Of a DNA stretch of 64,000 nucleotides, positions 8,998 to 18,399 are shown in pieces; within the stretch, counting starts at the first letter, position 1, and every line of letters begins with the position of its first letter. Where the stretch lies: the NCBI GenBank assembly GCA_943846675.1, contig OX044357.1, positions 620,001-684,000 of the forward strand. Direction: 5' to 3'. The DNA comes from UBA987 sp002292105. Its GTDB lineage: Bacteria; Bacteroidota; Bacteroidia; NS11-12g; UBA9320. Made by a program: the position numbers and the translations under genes. Under the pieces are notes generated by a model. It was not told where the DNA came from and made no database searches. It was given only the letters and a program-made list of their open reading frames with translations.

Positions 8998-10260
8998 TTA
9001 GTTTTTATCCGCTAAATAGAACTTAGTAGATCCACTAGCCCATGTCGAGTCAATGATCTCGTACTGATTCTTCAACGTATTCAAGGCTTCTTCCGTGCCC
9101 TTAACAAACCAGTCTTCTGACACCTCAACTCCTCCTAATATGGTTGAGGAGAATTTTGTTTCAGCAATGTTCGCTTTTATGAGTCGTCCATCACTTAAGT
9201 TGCTATTACTCAAATCGGCTTTAGTCAAATTTGTTACAGCAAAGTCACACTGCATTAAGGAAGCTTGAGTCAGTTTGCTCGAGGTTAAATTGGCAATCAC
9301 AAAAGTAGACCCATTTAAATCAGCATGTTGAAACTGACCATTAGAAAGGTTAGCCCCAGTGGCATCCGTGAATTTCATTTCTGCTTTGTTCATTTGAACC
9401 CAAGCCATCGATGCACTGCGGATATCGGTATTGTTTAGCGTTGCCTCATTTAGGATGGCTCCCGTCATGGTTATTTCTCGTAATCGACTATCGTTAAGAT
9501 TTATACCCGTTAAGTCTGCGTTCGAGAGGTCTGCTGATTCTAAGTTTATGCCGCTAAAGTCAACCTGTTTGAGTTTTGAATCTCTTAAATCGGCGTAACT
9601 GAAATCGACCTTCGACTTGATTTTATTGAAAGAAGTGCTATCAAGATCCATCAATGTCAATGCCATTAATAACTGGCCTCGTTCCGGGCTTAAAGCATTT
9701 TCCCCTAAACTATCCTTGTAAAAATAACGATAGGGCTTTAGAGAAAAACTAAAGGCCGCAACACGCGCAACGGTAGCATTACTTATTGGGCCTTCTGGAT
9801 TATCTTTTATTTCTGAATCAACTAAACTTAAAACATTAGACATCAGGTCTACTTGCTGCTTTTTGTTTATTGCATCAGCCATTTCCTCCAATTCGATTAG
9901 CCGTGAATCAAATTGTTGGGCATTTGAGTGTAAGGTTTTCGTTTGGAAGTGAATTACCGCAGCCAGTCCAGCACAACCGATGAGTACGATTGCCGCAGTT
10001 AACAACCACATGGTTCTATAGTTCGACTCAATTTTTTTGGTACTACCTTTCTCGATCCCATTAATTCCTTGCATTACCGCACCGCTAGATCGACGTATCT
10101 GCGCAACCATCATTCCTAAAACGAAAAGTAAAAAGCAAGCTACGAAGCCGACCCAAAAGTGTTTAGAAGGGTCAATAAATGGGACATTTAGGTATCCAAT
10201 AACCCACCCAACGGTCATCACAAGGATTACAAGAAGTACTTTCCCGATTTTTCTTTTCAC
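8998..10260 (-). CDS. Membrane protein with pentapeptide repeats
   Basis: Two N-terminal transmembrane helices (VLLVILVMTVGWVIGYL and WVGFVACFLLFVLGMMV), a third near residue 70-90 (MWLLTAAIVLIGCAGLAAVI), then a short coiled-coil region and a run of A(D/N)LXX pentapeptide repeats (SADLSNADLTGINL, ANLSNGQFQHADLNG, TNLTKADLSNSNL) that fold as a right-handed quadrilateral helix. Proteins of this layout are scaffold-like and mostly uncharacterised. I give the GTG at 10260 as start; TTG at 10284 would add eight residues. A TATATTTAC stretch just upstream of the GTG resembles a -7 element but lacks the final G. Confidence 0.75.
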   Translation of the reverse strand: MKRKIGKVLLVILVMTVGWVIGYLNVPFIDPSKHFWVGFVACFLLFVLGMMVAQIRRSSGAVMQGINGIEKGSTKKIESNYRTMWLLTAAIVLIGCAGLAAVIHFQTKTLHSNAQQFDSRLIELEEMADAINKKQQVDLMSNVLSLVDSEIKDNPEGPISNATVARVAAFSFSLKPYRYFYKDSLGENALSPERGQLLMALTLMDLDSTSFNKIKSKVDFSYADLRDSKLKQVDFSGINLESADLSNADLTGINLNDSRLREITMTGAILNEATLNNTDIRSASMAWVQMNKAEMKFTDATGANLSNGQFQHADLNGSTFVIANLTSSKLTQASLMQCDFAVTNLTKADLSNSNLSDGRLIKANIAETKFSSTILGGVEVSEDWFVKGTEEALNTLKNQYEIIDSTWASGSTKFYLADKN

Positions 10261-10400
10261 GGTGTAAATATACTCATTAGACAATACTGGTGTTTGATAA
10301 CGGTATTCAAATTAACAGACAAGGTCCAAAAAAAATACCGCGCATGAACTCGTGATTAAAAAGACAATATTTGCAGAAGTATTTTTCTTATTTTTAAAAA

Positions 10401-12407
10401 ATGAAATTCCTTCAAATAATCCTTATTTCGACTGTGGTATTGTCCACTTTTGCCTCTTGTGGTCAACAGAATACTGGCGATACGATAACAGAGAACAACC
10501 CGTTTTATCCGAATTCAAAACCATCTACAAGATGGTGGTGGTTTGCTACTGAAATAAAAAAACCAGATATAAAATATCAATTGGATTGGGCGAAGGCCAA
10601 TAATTTTGGAGGAGTAGAAGTGGCATGGGTGTATCCACTATATCGGTATAAAAACATGTATAAATATGACCACAACCGTCACTATGCCATCGATAGCTCA
10701 GCGCAAAAATGGCTTAGCCCTGAATGGTCAGACGTAGTGACCTATACAAAGCTTTACGCCGATTCAATTGGTCTTGCTTGTGATTTCACTTTTGGTAGTG
10801 CGTGGCCAGTTGCAGGGAGCAATATCGATGCTGCTCACTCAACACAAATTTATGGGGATACTTCTTTCAGACAGTATTTGACTTTCGGTTGGACCTGGCC
10901 AGAAAATCAATTGGTTGTCAATCACTTGGATAGCAATGCATTCAGCCTATTCGCTGAGCCAATAAGCGCGGCGCTTGAAAATGCTTTAAAAGGGAGCAAG
11001 TCAGCACTTTTTACGGATTCCTGGGAAATAAAATTGAACGGCACAAACAAGATTTGGACGCCAGGTTTTGATGTCTCATTTGAAAAGGAATTTGGTTACG
11101 ACATTATACCTTTTATGGAAGATGATTTGGATTCATTTCCCGATGTTAGATACGATTATATGCTTCATCTCGAAGACTATGTTACCGAAGGGTTTTACAA
11201 ACCGTATGTAAGAAAGTGTAAGGAATTAGGCGCTTGGTCTAGAGTTCAATGTCTAGCAGCTCCAGGAGATATTATGACGCTGTATTCGTTGGTCGATATA
11301 CCTGAAACTGAAGGGATGTTAAATAATCCGAATTTCTCAAGAATCGTGAGTTCTTCGGCGTGTTTGTCTTCAAAAAAGATTGTTTCAAGTGAGACATTTA
11401 CAGATATGTACGGGTTTCCTAGCACATATTTAAGAGAGGAGCAAACGGCGGATTTAAAGATGGTCGCAGACGCATTGTTCGCACAAGGGGCCAACCATCA
11501 TTTTTATCATGGTATGCCTTACAACCCCAAAGGATCTGATACGATAGAATTTTTTGCGACAATTTTCATTGGAAGAGGTGCCAGCCTGACTGAAGAATTA
11601 CCTGCATTTAATAAATACATGGAAAAAGTTGCGGGCATCATGCAAAGTGGTAAAACGTATAGCGATGTTGGTGTTTACTTACCCTATGAAGACGGGGTAA
11701 TGAAAGGGCCATATCCTGAAGAGATACGTCGTGTTTGGGTTTGGGGAGAATATGAAATGAGGTTTATCAAGCCAAACATGGAAACTGAAGGATACCATCC
11801 ACTTTGGATAAATCGACATTTTCTCGATGAAGCAAAATACATAGACAATAGGCTTGTTGCTGGAGATGCATCTTTTTCATCGTTGTTTGTTGATGTTAAG
11901 TACATGGATGTGCGCGCGCTCAGGAAACTGGTTGAATTTGCGAAACAAGGTCTTCCAGTGTGCTTGAAGCAAGACCTTCGTCAGCCGGGTAAAACCAAGT
12001 CAGACGATTTTAAGGCATTGCTAGCGGAATTAAAATCACTTAAAAATGTAAGTGCAGACATAGCAAAAGTTGTCGATCATCAACCGTTGATTGCAGGTGA
12101 TACTATCCCTGCGTACTGGTGTCGTAAACAAACTGATGGGACGTTACATATATTTTTAGCACAGAAGCTGGCCAAAGACTTGGAATATCCTATTTACTCA
12201 GGTCAGTCATTTGCTGATCAATCTGTCTTCAGAAATCTAACAATAACGGCTAACGGGAAGACTACAACCCACAATTTTGAGTTCAAACCATATCAGAGTA
12301 TTATGGTGGAAATATCTCCAAAAGGAAACATGACCTTTAAAGACATAAGCTTTGTTCCTAAAGATCCGGTAATTAAGCCAAGGGAGCCTCAACGAATGAA
12401 TTTTTAG
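10401..12407 (+). CDS. GH106-like alpha-L-rhamnosidase family lipoprotein, short form
   Basis: Lipoprotein signal with Cys20 (STFASC), then the GH106 N-terminal pattern (SKPSTRWWWFATEIKKPDI, LDWAKANNFGGVEVAW). Core motifs follow in order: TFGSAWPVAG, ALFTDSWEIKLNGTNKIWTPGF, EKEFGYDIIPFM, DIPETEGM, SSKKIVSSETFTDMYGF and a GANHHFYHGMPYNP stretch. GH106 enzymes remove terminal L-rhamnose from rhamnogalacturonan or similar glycans. At 668 residues it is clearly shorter than typical GH106 proteins (about 900-1100): the C-terminal beta-sandwich modules seem to be missing and the insert after SAWP is short. Activity is thus an inference. Likely outer-membrane anchored. Confidence 0.7.
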   Translation: MKFLQIILISTVVLSTFASCGQQNTGDTITENNPFYPNSKPSTRWWWFATEIKKPDIKYQLDWAKANNFGGVEVAWVYPLYRYKNMYKYDHNRHYAIDSSAQKWLSPEWSDVVTYTKLYADSIGLACDFTFGSAWPVAGSNIDAAHSTQIYGDTSFRQYLTFGWTWPENQLVVNHLDSNAFSLFAEPISAALENALKGSKSALFTDSWEIKLNGTNKIWTPGFDVSFEKEFGYDIIPFMEDDLDSFPDVRYDYMLHLEDYVTEGFYKPYVRKCKELGAWSRVQCLAAPGDIMTLYSLVDIPETEGMLNNPNFSRIVSSSACLSSKKIVSSETFTDMYGFPSTYLREEQTADLKMVADALFAQGANHHFYHGMPYNPKGSDTIEFFATIFIGRGASLTEELPAFNKYMEKVAGIMQSGKTYSDVGVYLPYEDGVMKGPYPEEIRRVWVWGEYEMRFIKPNMETEGYHPLWINRHFLDEAKYIDNRLVAGDASFSSLFVDVKYMDVRALRKLVEFAKQGLPVCLKQDLRQPGKTKSDDFKALLAELKSLKNVSADIAKVVDHQPLIAGDTIPAYWCRKQTDGTLHIFLAQKLAKDLEYPIYSGQSFADQSVFRNLTITANGKTTTHNFEFKPYQSIMVEISPKGNMTFKDISFVPKDPVIKPREPQRMNF

Positions 12408-12473
12408 TACGATTCGGGTTTCCTTCCATATGCTATTTAGTACCGGCTGTGGCGATTGGAATAAATAACGATT

Positions 12474-13175
12474 ATGTCTAATTTTAAGTTTAAAAAGTTT
12501 GACATCTGTCAAACCAATTCAGCGATGAAGGTGGGCACAGATGGTGTTCTGTTGGGTGCTTGGGCGTGCTCAGAAAAGCCTAAACATATTCTTGATATTG
12601 GTGCGGGTACAGGGCTAATTACATTGATGCTGGCCCAGCGATATCCATTGGCATTACTTGATGGCGTTGAACCAGACCAATTGGCAATTATTGATACCAA
12701 ACATAATTTTGAACACTCGGACTTTGCAGACAGATTGACGCTGCATCATGAGCGTATTCAAAATTTTAACCCGAAAATTAGGTATGATTTAATCGTTTCG
12801 AACCCGCCTTATTTCGAACGCTCTTTGAAACCAGAGAAAGACGGACGAAGAAATGCACGTCACGATTCATTACTTTCTTTTGAAGAACTGATGATAGCCA
12901 CATCGCGACTATTAACCGATTCGGGTAATAGCGATTTTATTATACCAAGCGACCGTGAGCAAGAATTAGTCAAACTGGCTTATACGTATGGCCTGCATCT
13001 AAACCGTAAAACTGCTGTTAGAGGAAAAGAAGAATCTCCAATAAAACGTGTTTTGGTTTCGTTTAGTAGTAACAAATCAACGCCAAAAGTAGACGAACTC
13101 GTCATAGAAAAAAGTAGACACACGTATACGGAATCATACGTCAATTTGACGAAGGATTTTTATTTAAAAATGTAA
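12474..13175 (+). CDS. trmN6: tRNA1(Val) (adenine(37)-N6)-methyltransferase, TrmN6/YfiC type
   Basis: Class I SAM-dependent methyltransferase of 233 residues. The opening FKKFDICQTNSAMKVGTDGVLLGAW is the TrmN6 signature; motif I is DIGAGTGLIT (41-50) and the N6-adenine motif IV is NPPYF (110-114). The enzyme methylates A37 next to the anticodon of tRNA1(Val). The ATG at 12474 begins the conserved block directly. Its 3' end overlaps the convergent small gene by 12 bp. Confidence 0.9.
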   Translation: MSNFKFKKFDICQTNSAMKVGTDGVLLGAWACSEKPKHILDIGAGTGLITLMLAQRYPLALLDGVEPDQLAIIDTKHNFEHSDFADRLTLHHERIQNFNPKIRYDLIVSNPPYFERSLKPEKDGRRNARHDSLLSFEELMIATSRLLTDSGNSDFIIPSDREQELVKLAYTYGLHLNRKTAVRGKEESPIKRVLVSFSSNKSTPKVDELVIEKSRHTYTESYVNLTKDFYLKM

Positions 13176-13493
13176 CACGTTCCATTCCTTTACATGATCA
13201 CTTCCCTCAAGCCGAATAGCTGTGAGCGGATCAAATGCTTGATTTACATACTGCACATAAGCGTGTGTAAAAGGCGACAACGCATGCATTGAGTGCCATT
13301 CTTCACGAAGGTTTAGGTAAGGACTAAAAGCAATTGCGATAGAGTCATATTGGTTGCTGTCACAGTCGCACGGAATAACCTTAATTTGAAACTTGTTTTT
13401 AGGCGCAACGACGCTGTCTTTTGCAGTCTGTCCTATTGACGATGTCGACAGCATCAATCCTAGTAAGGCACCACATATTGATTTTACATTCAA
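13164..13493 (-). CDS. Small secreted protein of unknown function
   Basis: A 109-residue protein with an N-terminal signal (MNVKSICGALLGLMLSTSSIGQ) and a small mature part with a CDCDS motif near residue 43. The start appears to be TTG at 13493; the only ATG near by is out of frame. It follows the aminopeptidase gene by 10 bp on the same strand and is probably co-transcribed and translationally coupled with it. No recognised domain. Confidence 0.6.
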   Translation of the reverse strand: MNVKSICGALLGLMLSTSSIGQTAKDSVVAPKNKFQIKVIPCDCDSNQYDSIAIAFSPYLNLREEWHSMHALSPFTHAYVQYVNQAFDPLTAIRLEGSDHVKEWNVLHF

Positions 13494-13503
13494 GGCGCGA
13501 CTT

Positions 13504-15423
13504 TTATTTCTTTATAAATCGAGCAACCACAGATAGCTCCTTATCCATGAATTCAATGAAGTAGAGACCATTGGTAATGCCTGAAATGTCTATGGTTTTA
13601 AATATTTTTTGATTGACATCAAAAGCCCCTTCAACAACTGTTTGTCCAGTGACATTAACAATGCGGTAAGTTGTAAATGGGTACCCAAATGATGACAAGG
13701 TTAAATAGTCAGTTGCAGGGTTTGGGAAGATTAGAACCTCTTTGTCGACATCATCTGTATGTATTACATCACTTGTTGCCAAAACCCAAAGGTTTGGATC
13801 AAAATCAACCGAATCAACAGCAAAATCAACCTCGAACGATTGGCCAAAAGAGGAGGAGCTAGGGTTAAGTAGGATGCTTTTTTGATTGACGGTGTTCCTT
13901 AATCTCAATTGAATTGGCATTTCGAAAAAATCCACATCACCATTGGTGGTTTGGTTTACGCGTATGTCTATAACCTTTCCTTTCTGACTCCAGTTAATCG
14001 TATAATGCGGATTGCCAGTCCCATAAAACCAATCATCGAAAAACTCACTGAGGTCCTTGCTTGAAGTTGATTCCAAATGGAACTTTAAATCGGAAGTTCT
14101 CGCAAATCCATGGTTTAAGTTTGGGGAGCTCAAATAATTCCGTAAACCTCGATAAAACAGTGAATCTCCAATTTGCCATTGAATCATTCTGAGCAACTGA
14201 GCTCCTTTGTTGTATGTCAAATGACTACTAAATAATCTCGAAACGTCAAAGGTGTCTATTACAAAAACGGATTCATCTGTTTCGCGCATAGCCCGTTCTT
14301 GACTGCCGAGTTGTACATTTCTCCAGGTAATTGAGTCTTGCAGTGCTTCTCGAGCAAGGAGGGTGAAATAGGTAGCGAAACCTTCATTTAACCATAAGTC
14401 ACTCCAAGAACCACAGGTCACTTGATTTCCAAACCATTGGTGTGCAAGCTCGTGTGCGATGAGTCCGAAGTTCCAACTCCCCATAAAACTCATTGTCTGG
14501 TGTTCCATACCTCCACCTCTAAGAAACTCGGCGTGGCCATATTTTTCCCCAATAAATGGATATGTGCCAATCAACGAGTCAAACAACTGCATAATAGGAA
14601 TCGTCTTTTTAACCGCTTCTTCCATGTAAATACGGTTTTCCGGAAATACGTAGTTAAGAATTTCTAAACTATCACCATTTTTGAATGTAACCCAATCTGA
14701 AAATGAGTCATAATTGGTCACAGCAGTGGCTACTAAGTATGTCGTTATTGGATACCTATGGCGCCAGAAATATGTCTGTGTTGAATCGTTTATTTCTTGA
14801 ATTGAAGCCAATACCCCGATACCAGCAGCTTTGTTCCCTTTCGGCACCGTTATCTCCATATCCAATGAATCAATTTTGTCGTACAAACTTTGTTTGCAAG
14901 GCCACCATTCCATGGCTCCGTAGGGCTGGCTCAAAGTCCAAATTATCGGGGCAGAACTGTTTGCCCGTCCGGATTCACGTTCGTAGCTTCTTGACGGGTT
15001 CCCAGTAGGGTCGCCACTATAATAAACATGTATGGAATCTTGTTTATCCATGGCTATAACACCATTCAACGTAATTTCTAATGTGTTACGGGCATGTGTA
15101 AATGTTGTTTTATTGCTGTGAAACAATACTGAGTCGACATTGAGAGAATCGCTAAGGTCAAAAGATATGCGACTAAAGTTTGGAATAAGGGGTTTAAAAT
15201 AACTCGTCACCTTGCCCGACATGTGTCTTTGTCGAGGATCTATATGGAGTGCAAGCCTATGATACAGGATGTCATAATCTTTTCCAACAAGCGATTTTTT
15301 TCCTTGAGACGACTTAAACGTCGACAGGTCTCTGAATTTTGATTTGAATTCTGCTTCCGATTGAGAAAAACAATTTGCCTGAAATAAACCCAGACTTATT
15401 ATGAATAGAATTCCTTTCCACAT
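13504..15423 (-). CDS. M1 family aminopeptidase with type A T9SS sorting domain
   Basis: Zinc metallopeptidase of the M1 (gluzincin) family, exported by T9SS. With the ATG at 15423 it has 639 residues: a signal peptide (WKGILFIISLGLFQANCFSQ), an N-terminal beta-domain, the exopeptidase loop GGGMEHQ (303-309), the zinc site HELAHQ (324-329) with the third ligand in WLNEGFATYF (Glu347), and a C-terminal type A sorting domain starting IFPNPATDYLTL with NGLYFIEF near the end. The upstream TTG/ATG extension (to 15477) adds residues before the signal peptide and is rejected. It should release N-terminal amino acids from peptides outside the cell. A TATCTTG sequence 9 bp upstream of the ATG is close to the -7 consensus. 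Confidence 0.92.
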   Translation of the reverse strand: MWKGILFIISLGLFQANCFSQSEAEFKSKFRDLSTFKSSQGKKSLVGKDYDILYHRLALHIDPRQRHMSGKVTSYFKPLIPNFSRISFDLSDSLNVDSVLFHSNKTTFTHARNTLEITLNGVIAMDKQDSIHVYYSGDPTGNPSRSYERESGRANSSAPIIWTLSQPYGAMEWWPCKQSLYDKIDSLDMEITVPKGNKAAGIGVLASIQEINDSTQTYFWRHRYPITTYLVATAVTNYDSFSDWVTFKNGDSLEILNYVFPENRIYMEEAVKKTIPIMQLFDSLIGTYPFIGEKYGHAEFLRGGGMEHQTMSFMGSWNFGLIAHELAHQWFGNQVTCGSWSDLWLNEGFATYFTLLAREALQDSITWRNVQLGSQERAMRETDESVFVIDTFDVSRLFSSHLTYNKGAQLLRMIQWQIGDSLFYRGLRNYLSSPNLNHGFARTSDLKFHLESTSSKDLSEFFDDWFYGTGNPHYTINWSQKGKVIDIRVNQTTNGDVDFFEMPIQLRLRNTVNQKSILLNPSSSSFGQSFEVDFAVDSVDFDPNLWVLATSDVIHTDDVDKEVLIFPNPATDYLTLSSFGYPFTTYRIVNVTGQTVVEGAFDVNQKIFKTIDISGITNGLYFIEFMDKELSVVARFIKK

Positions 15424-15583
15424 TGAACATGCAAGATAGTCTATATGCAGACGTGTAAGGTAATGACAGTAGTGCATAAATGACTAAATCCAACAATCTT
15501 TATATGCGAATGACAAAGCACCCCTATTCGATATATATTCGCCTCGTATTTATTTCATTACATTTACGCAACTAAAAATTATT

Positions 15584-17989
15584 ATGAAGAGACTTTTATC
15601 ACTTGGGTTTACCACAATACTGAGTGTTACGGCGTTATATGCGCAGTTAACCCAAACAATCACCGGTAGGGTGGTTGATACAGATACAAAAGCCGGTTTG
15701 GCGGCAGCTACCGTTTTGGTCGAGACTGCTGATGGATTTGGTGCAACTACTGACGAAATGGGTTACTACGAGATCCTAGAAGTGCCAATTGGTCGACATC
15801 GTCTGTCTATTGAATATGTGGGTTATGATCCTATATCACGCGAGAACATAATGGTTACAAGCGGCAAGGCCGTGAACTTGGACGTTGAAATGGTAGAGTC
15901 CGCCAATACGTTAGGAGCCACTGTGGTTCAATTTAAAAAATCTAAGGTTAGAAGTAACAACGAAATGGTCTCTGTTAGTAGTAGGAGTTTTGATGCTGAG
16001 GAGGCTGAAAGATATCCTGGTAGTAGACAAGATCCTGCACGTATGGCGCAAAACTATGCTGGGGTCGCAGGCACCGATGACCAAAGAAATGATATTGTTG
16101 TTCGAGGAAATTCACCATTAGGATTACTATGGCGTTTTGAAGGTGTTGACATATTTAACCCGAGTCATTTTGCCGTTGCAGGTTCTACAGGTGGACCAAT
16201 CAGCATGATAAACAACAAACTTGTTGGAAACTCTGACTTTATGACCAGTGCTTTCCCTTCTGAATATGGAAATGGAATTTCTGGTGTCTTCGATTTAAAG
16301 TTCAGAAACGGTAATTATAATGAGGCTGAATATAGCGGTCAGTTTGGATTGTTTGGCACGGAAATACAAGCTGAAGGGCCTATAAACAAGAAAAAGAAGT
16401 CTTCGTATATCGTGTCATACAGGTATGCCACATTCGATATTTTTAGCTCTTTAAATATTGACCTCGGAACCGACGCTGTTCCTAAATACCAAGACTTAAA
16501 TTTTAAACTAAACTTTCCGAACAAGAAAGGGTCATTTGCCATTTTTGGATTAGGTGGATTAAGTTCAATAGACATTGTATTTAGTGATGATTTTGAACCA
16601 ACTGAAGAACTTTATGGTCAAAAAGACAGAGACCAATACTTTAGAACTAACATGGGCGTAATGGGCGCTACCTGGGAACGACAAATGAAAAATAACAAGT
16701 CATTGAATGTAGTGCTGGCGCACAACGTTCAACAGGTTTTGTCTGACCATAACAAAATCTTTAGAGACCCAAGCGAGTTTACAAATGTTTCATTGGTTCC
16801 GGTTTCTAGGTCAAAAATGTTACATGGGAAAACGACATTACACGCTTCTTTGAACAAAAAATATAGTGCAAGGAGTAATCTGAAAGTTGGGTTAATAACA
16901 GACGCTTATTTCGTAAATTATTTGGACAGTGTTCAAAATGAACTTGACCTAACGCAACCTATGACTGAGCTATTGAATGCACAAAACAACCCGTTAATGA
17001 TTCGGGGATACGCAAGTTGGAAGTATCGCATAACTTCTATGCTTACACTTAATACCGGTCTTCATGGAATGCACTTTACCCAGAGCAACACAACATTAAT
17101 TGAGCCTAGAGTCGGCCTCAAGTGGAGAAGAAGCTCCAACGAAACTTTTGGTTTTGGATATGGTATGCACAGCCAAGTACAGCCATTATACATTTACAAC
17201 ACCTTATTTGTAGATTCTGTAGGCAACAACTATGGAACGCATAATGATGGAATTGCTCCAACGCAAAGTCATCATCTCGTATTGTCTTACGAGAAGGTGG
17301 TTAAAAAGAATTTGAGGATTCGTGGAGAGATCTATTATCAGCAGCTGTACAACGTTCCAGTAGAAGTTATTTCCAGCTCCTTTTCATTGTTGAACCAAGG
17401 TTCTGGGTTTGAAAGATTTTTTCCTGACGTGATGACCAACAGCGGTACAGGAACTAACCAAGGATTGGAGTTAACAGTAGAAAAGTTCTTTACCAATAAT
17501 TATTATTTCATGGCTACAGGGTCTATTTATGATTCAAAATATAAAGGGAGTGATGGTGTCGAACGCAATACTGATTTTAATGCGAATTACATATTTAATT
17601 TCCTCGGTGGTTACGAACACAAAATGGGTAAGAATGATAAAAATGCGTTAATCTATGGGATGAAGTATACAGTTGGCGGCGGTAAGCGCTATTCCCCAAT
17701 TGATACGGCGGCCACTAGGTTAGATGGGGCAAATGTTATTCTTGATGGCTCTCGTCGTAATATTTATCAATTCCAAGATTATAGCAGACTAGACCTAAAA
17801 ATTGGATTGAGAATCAACACGAAAAAGACGACACATGAAATATCAATTGATATTGCGAACGTTCTGGATACTAAAAACGTATTAAAAGAGAGTTACTTTG
17901 ACGATCCTGAAAATCCAGGATCCAAAATATTCGCTAAGGAATATCAACTCGGAAGACTGCCGAATTTTTGGTATAAATTTAATTTTTAG
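15584..17989 (+). CDS. TonB-dependent receptor with carboxypeptidase-regulatory-like domain
   Basis: Outer-membrane receptor of 801 residues. After a signal peptide (to about residue 20) comes a CarboxypepD_reg domain (TITGRVVDTDTKAGLAAATVLVE, EVPIGRHRLSIEYVGY), then a plug (DPARMAQNYAGVAGTDDQRNDIVVRGNSPLGLLWRFEGVDI, SEYGNGISGVFDL) and a barrel ending in phenylalanine (WYKFNF). It would import a ligand using TonB-ExbBD energy. There is no SusD partner, so it is not a standard SusCD glycan importer. The cupin gene starts five bases after its stop codon, so the two are probably one operon with the next two genes. A TACATTTAC sequence about 20 bp upstream resembles a -7 element. Confidence 0.88.
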   Translation: MKRLLSLGFTTILSVTALYAQLTQTITGRVVDTDTKAGLAAATVLVETADGFGATTDEMGYYEILEVPIGRHRLSIEYVGYDPISRENIMVTSGKAVNLDVEMVESANTLGATVVQFKKSKVRSNNEMVSVSSRSFDAEEAERYPGSRQDPARMAQNYAGVAGTDDQRNDIVVRGNSPLGLLWRFEGVDIFNPSHFAVAGSTGGPISMINNKLVGNSDFMTSAFPSEYGNGISGVFDLKFRNGNYNEAEYSGQFGLFGTEIQAEGPINKKKKSSYIVSYRYATFDIFSSLNIDLGTDAVPKYQDLNFKLNFPNKKGSFAIFGLGGLSSIDIVFSDDFEPTEELYGQKDRDQYFRTNMGVMGATWERQMKNNKSLNVVLAHNVQQVLSDHNKIFRDPSEFTNVSLVPVSRSKMLHGKTTLHASLNKKYSARSNLKVGLITDAYFVNYLDSVQNELDLTQPMTELLNAQNNPLMIRGYASWKYRITSMLTLNTGLHGMHFTQSNTTLIEPRVGLKWRRSSNETFGFGYGMHSQVQPLYIYNTLFVDSVGNNYGTHNDGIAPTQSHHLVLSYEKVVKKNLRIRGEIYYQQLYNVPVEVISSSFSLLNQGSGFERFFPDVMTNSGTGTNQGLELTVEKFFTNNYYFMATGSIYDSKYKGSDGVERNTDFNANYIFNFLGGYEHKMGKNDKNALIYGMKYTVGGGKRYSPIDTAATRLDGANVILDGSRRNIYQFQDYSRLDLKIGLRINTKKTTHEISIDIANVLDTKNVLKESYFDDPENPGSKIFAKEYQLGRLPNFWYKFNF

Positions 17990-17994
17990 AGCAC

Positions 17995-18393
17995 GTGAGA
18001 AAAATATTGACTCTTGGAATGTTGATTTTTCTAAGCCAGCTAGTGGCTGGTCAGGTAATACAAGCAAAATCACTTAAGCCGGACTCAACTTCGTATGCCA
18101 ATGTATTTGTTAAGCCACTTTATTCAGACAGTTTAAGCAGCTCTTTTGCCATTTGGATAAAAAATGAGGTAAAACCCCATAAGCACTTGAATCATTCTGA
18201 AGTGGTTACTGTATTGCGCGGAAAGGCAATAATGTGGGTAGGACAAGATTCAAGTGTAATCAAAAAAGGAGACGTCATTGTAATACCCAAAGGGACGGTA
18301 CATTCAGTTGTGACAAAGAGCAAAAAACCACTGCTTGTCGTGTCGGTCCAGTCTCCACGTTTTGTTGGTAAAGATCGGGTATGGGTAAAATAG
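17995..18393 (+). CDS. Secreted cupin-domain protein
   Basis: A 132-residue protein with a signal peptide (RKILTLGMLIFLSQLVAGQ) and one cupin barrel: metal ligands in KPHKHLNHSEVV (His, His, Glu) and the second motif PKGTVHSVV. The start is GTG at 17995, five bases after the receptor's stop; ATG at 18019 would cut the signal peptide. Cupins of this type bind a metal and act as small dioxygenases, isomerases or binding proteins; the substrate is unknown. It is probably periplasmic and co-expressed with the TonB receptor. Confidence 0.8.
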   Translation: MRKILTLGMLIFLSQLVAGQVIQAKSLKPDSTSYANVFVKPLYSDSLSSSFAIWIKNEVKPHKHLNHSEVVTVLRGKAIMWVGQDSSVIKKGDVIVIPKGTVHSVVTKSKKPLLVVSVQSPRFVGKDRVWVK

Positions 18394-18399
18394 GATAAG

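Noticed and set aside
15423..15477. Longer start for the M1 aminopeptidase
   Set aside because: The added 18 residues precede the signal peptide and cross the promoter-like TATCTTG sequence.
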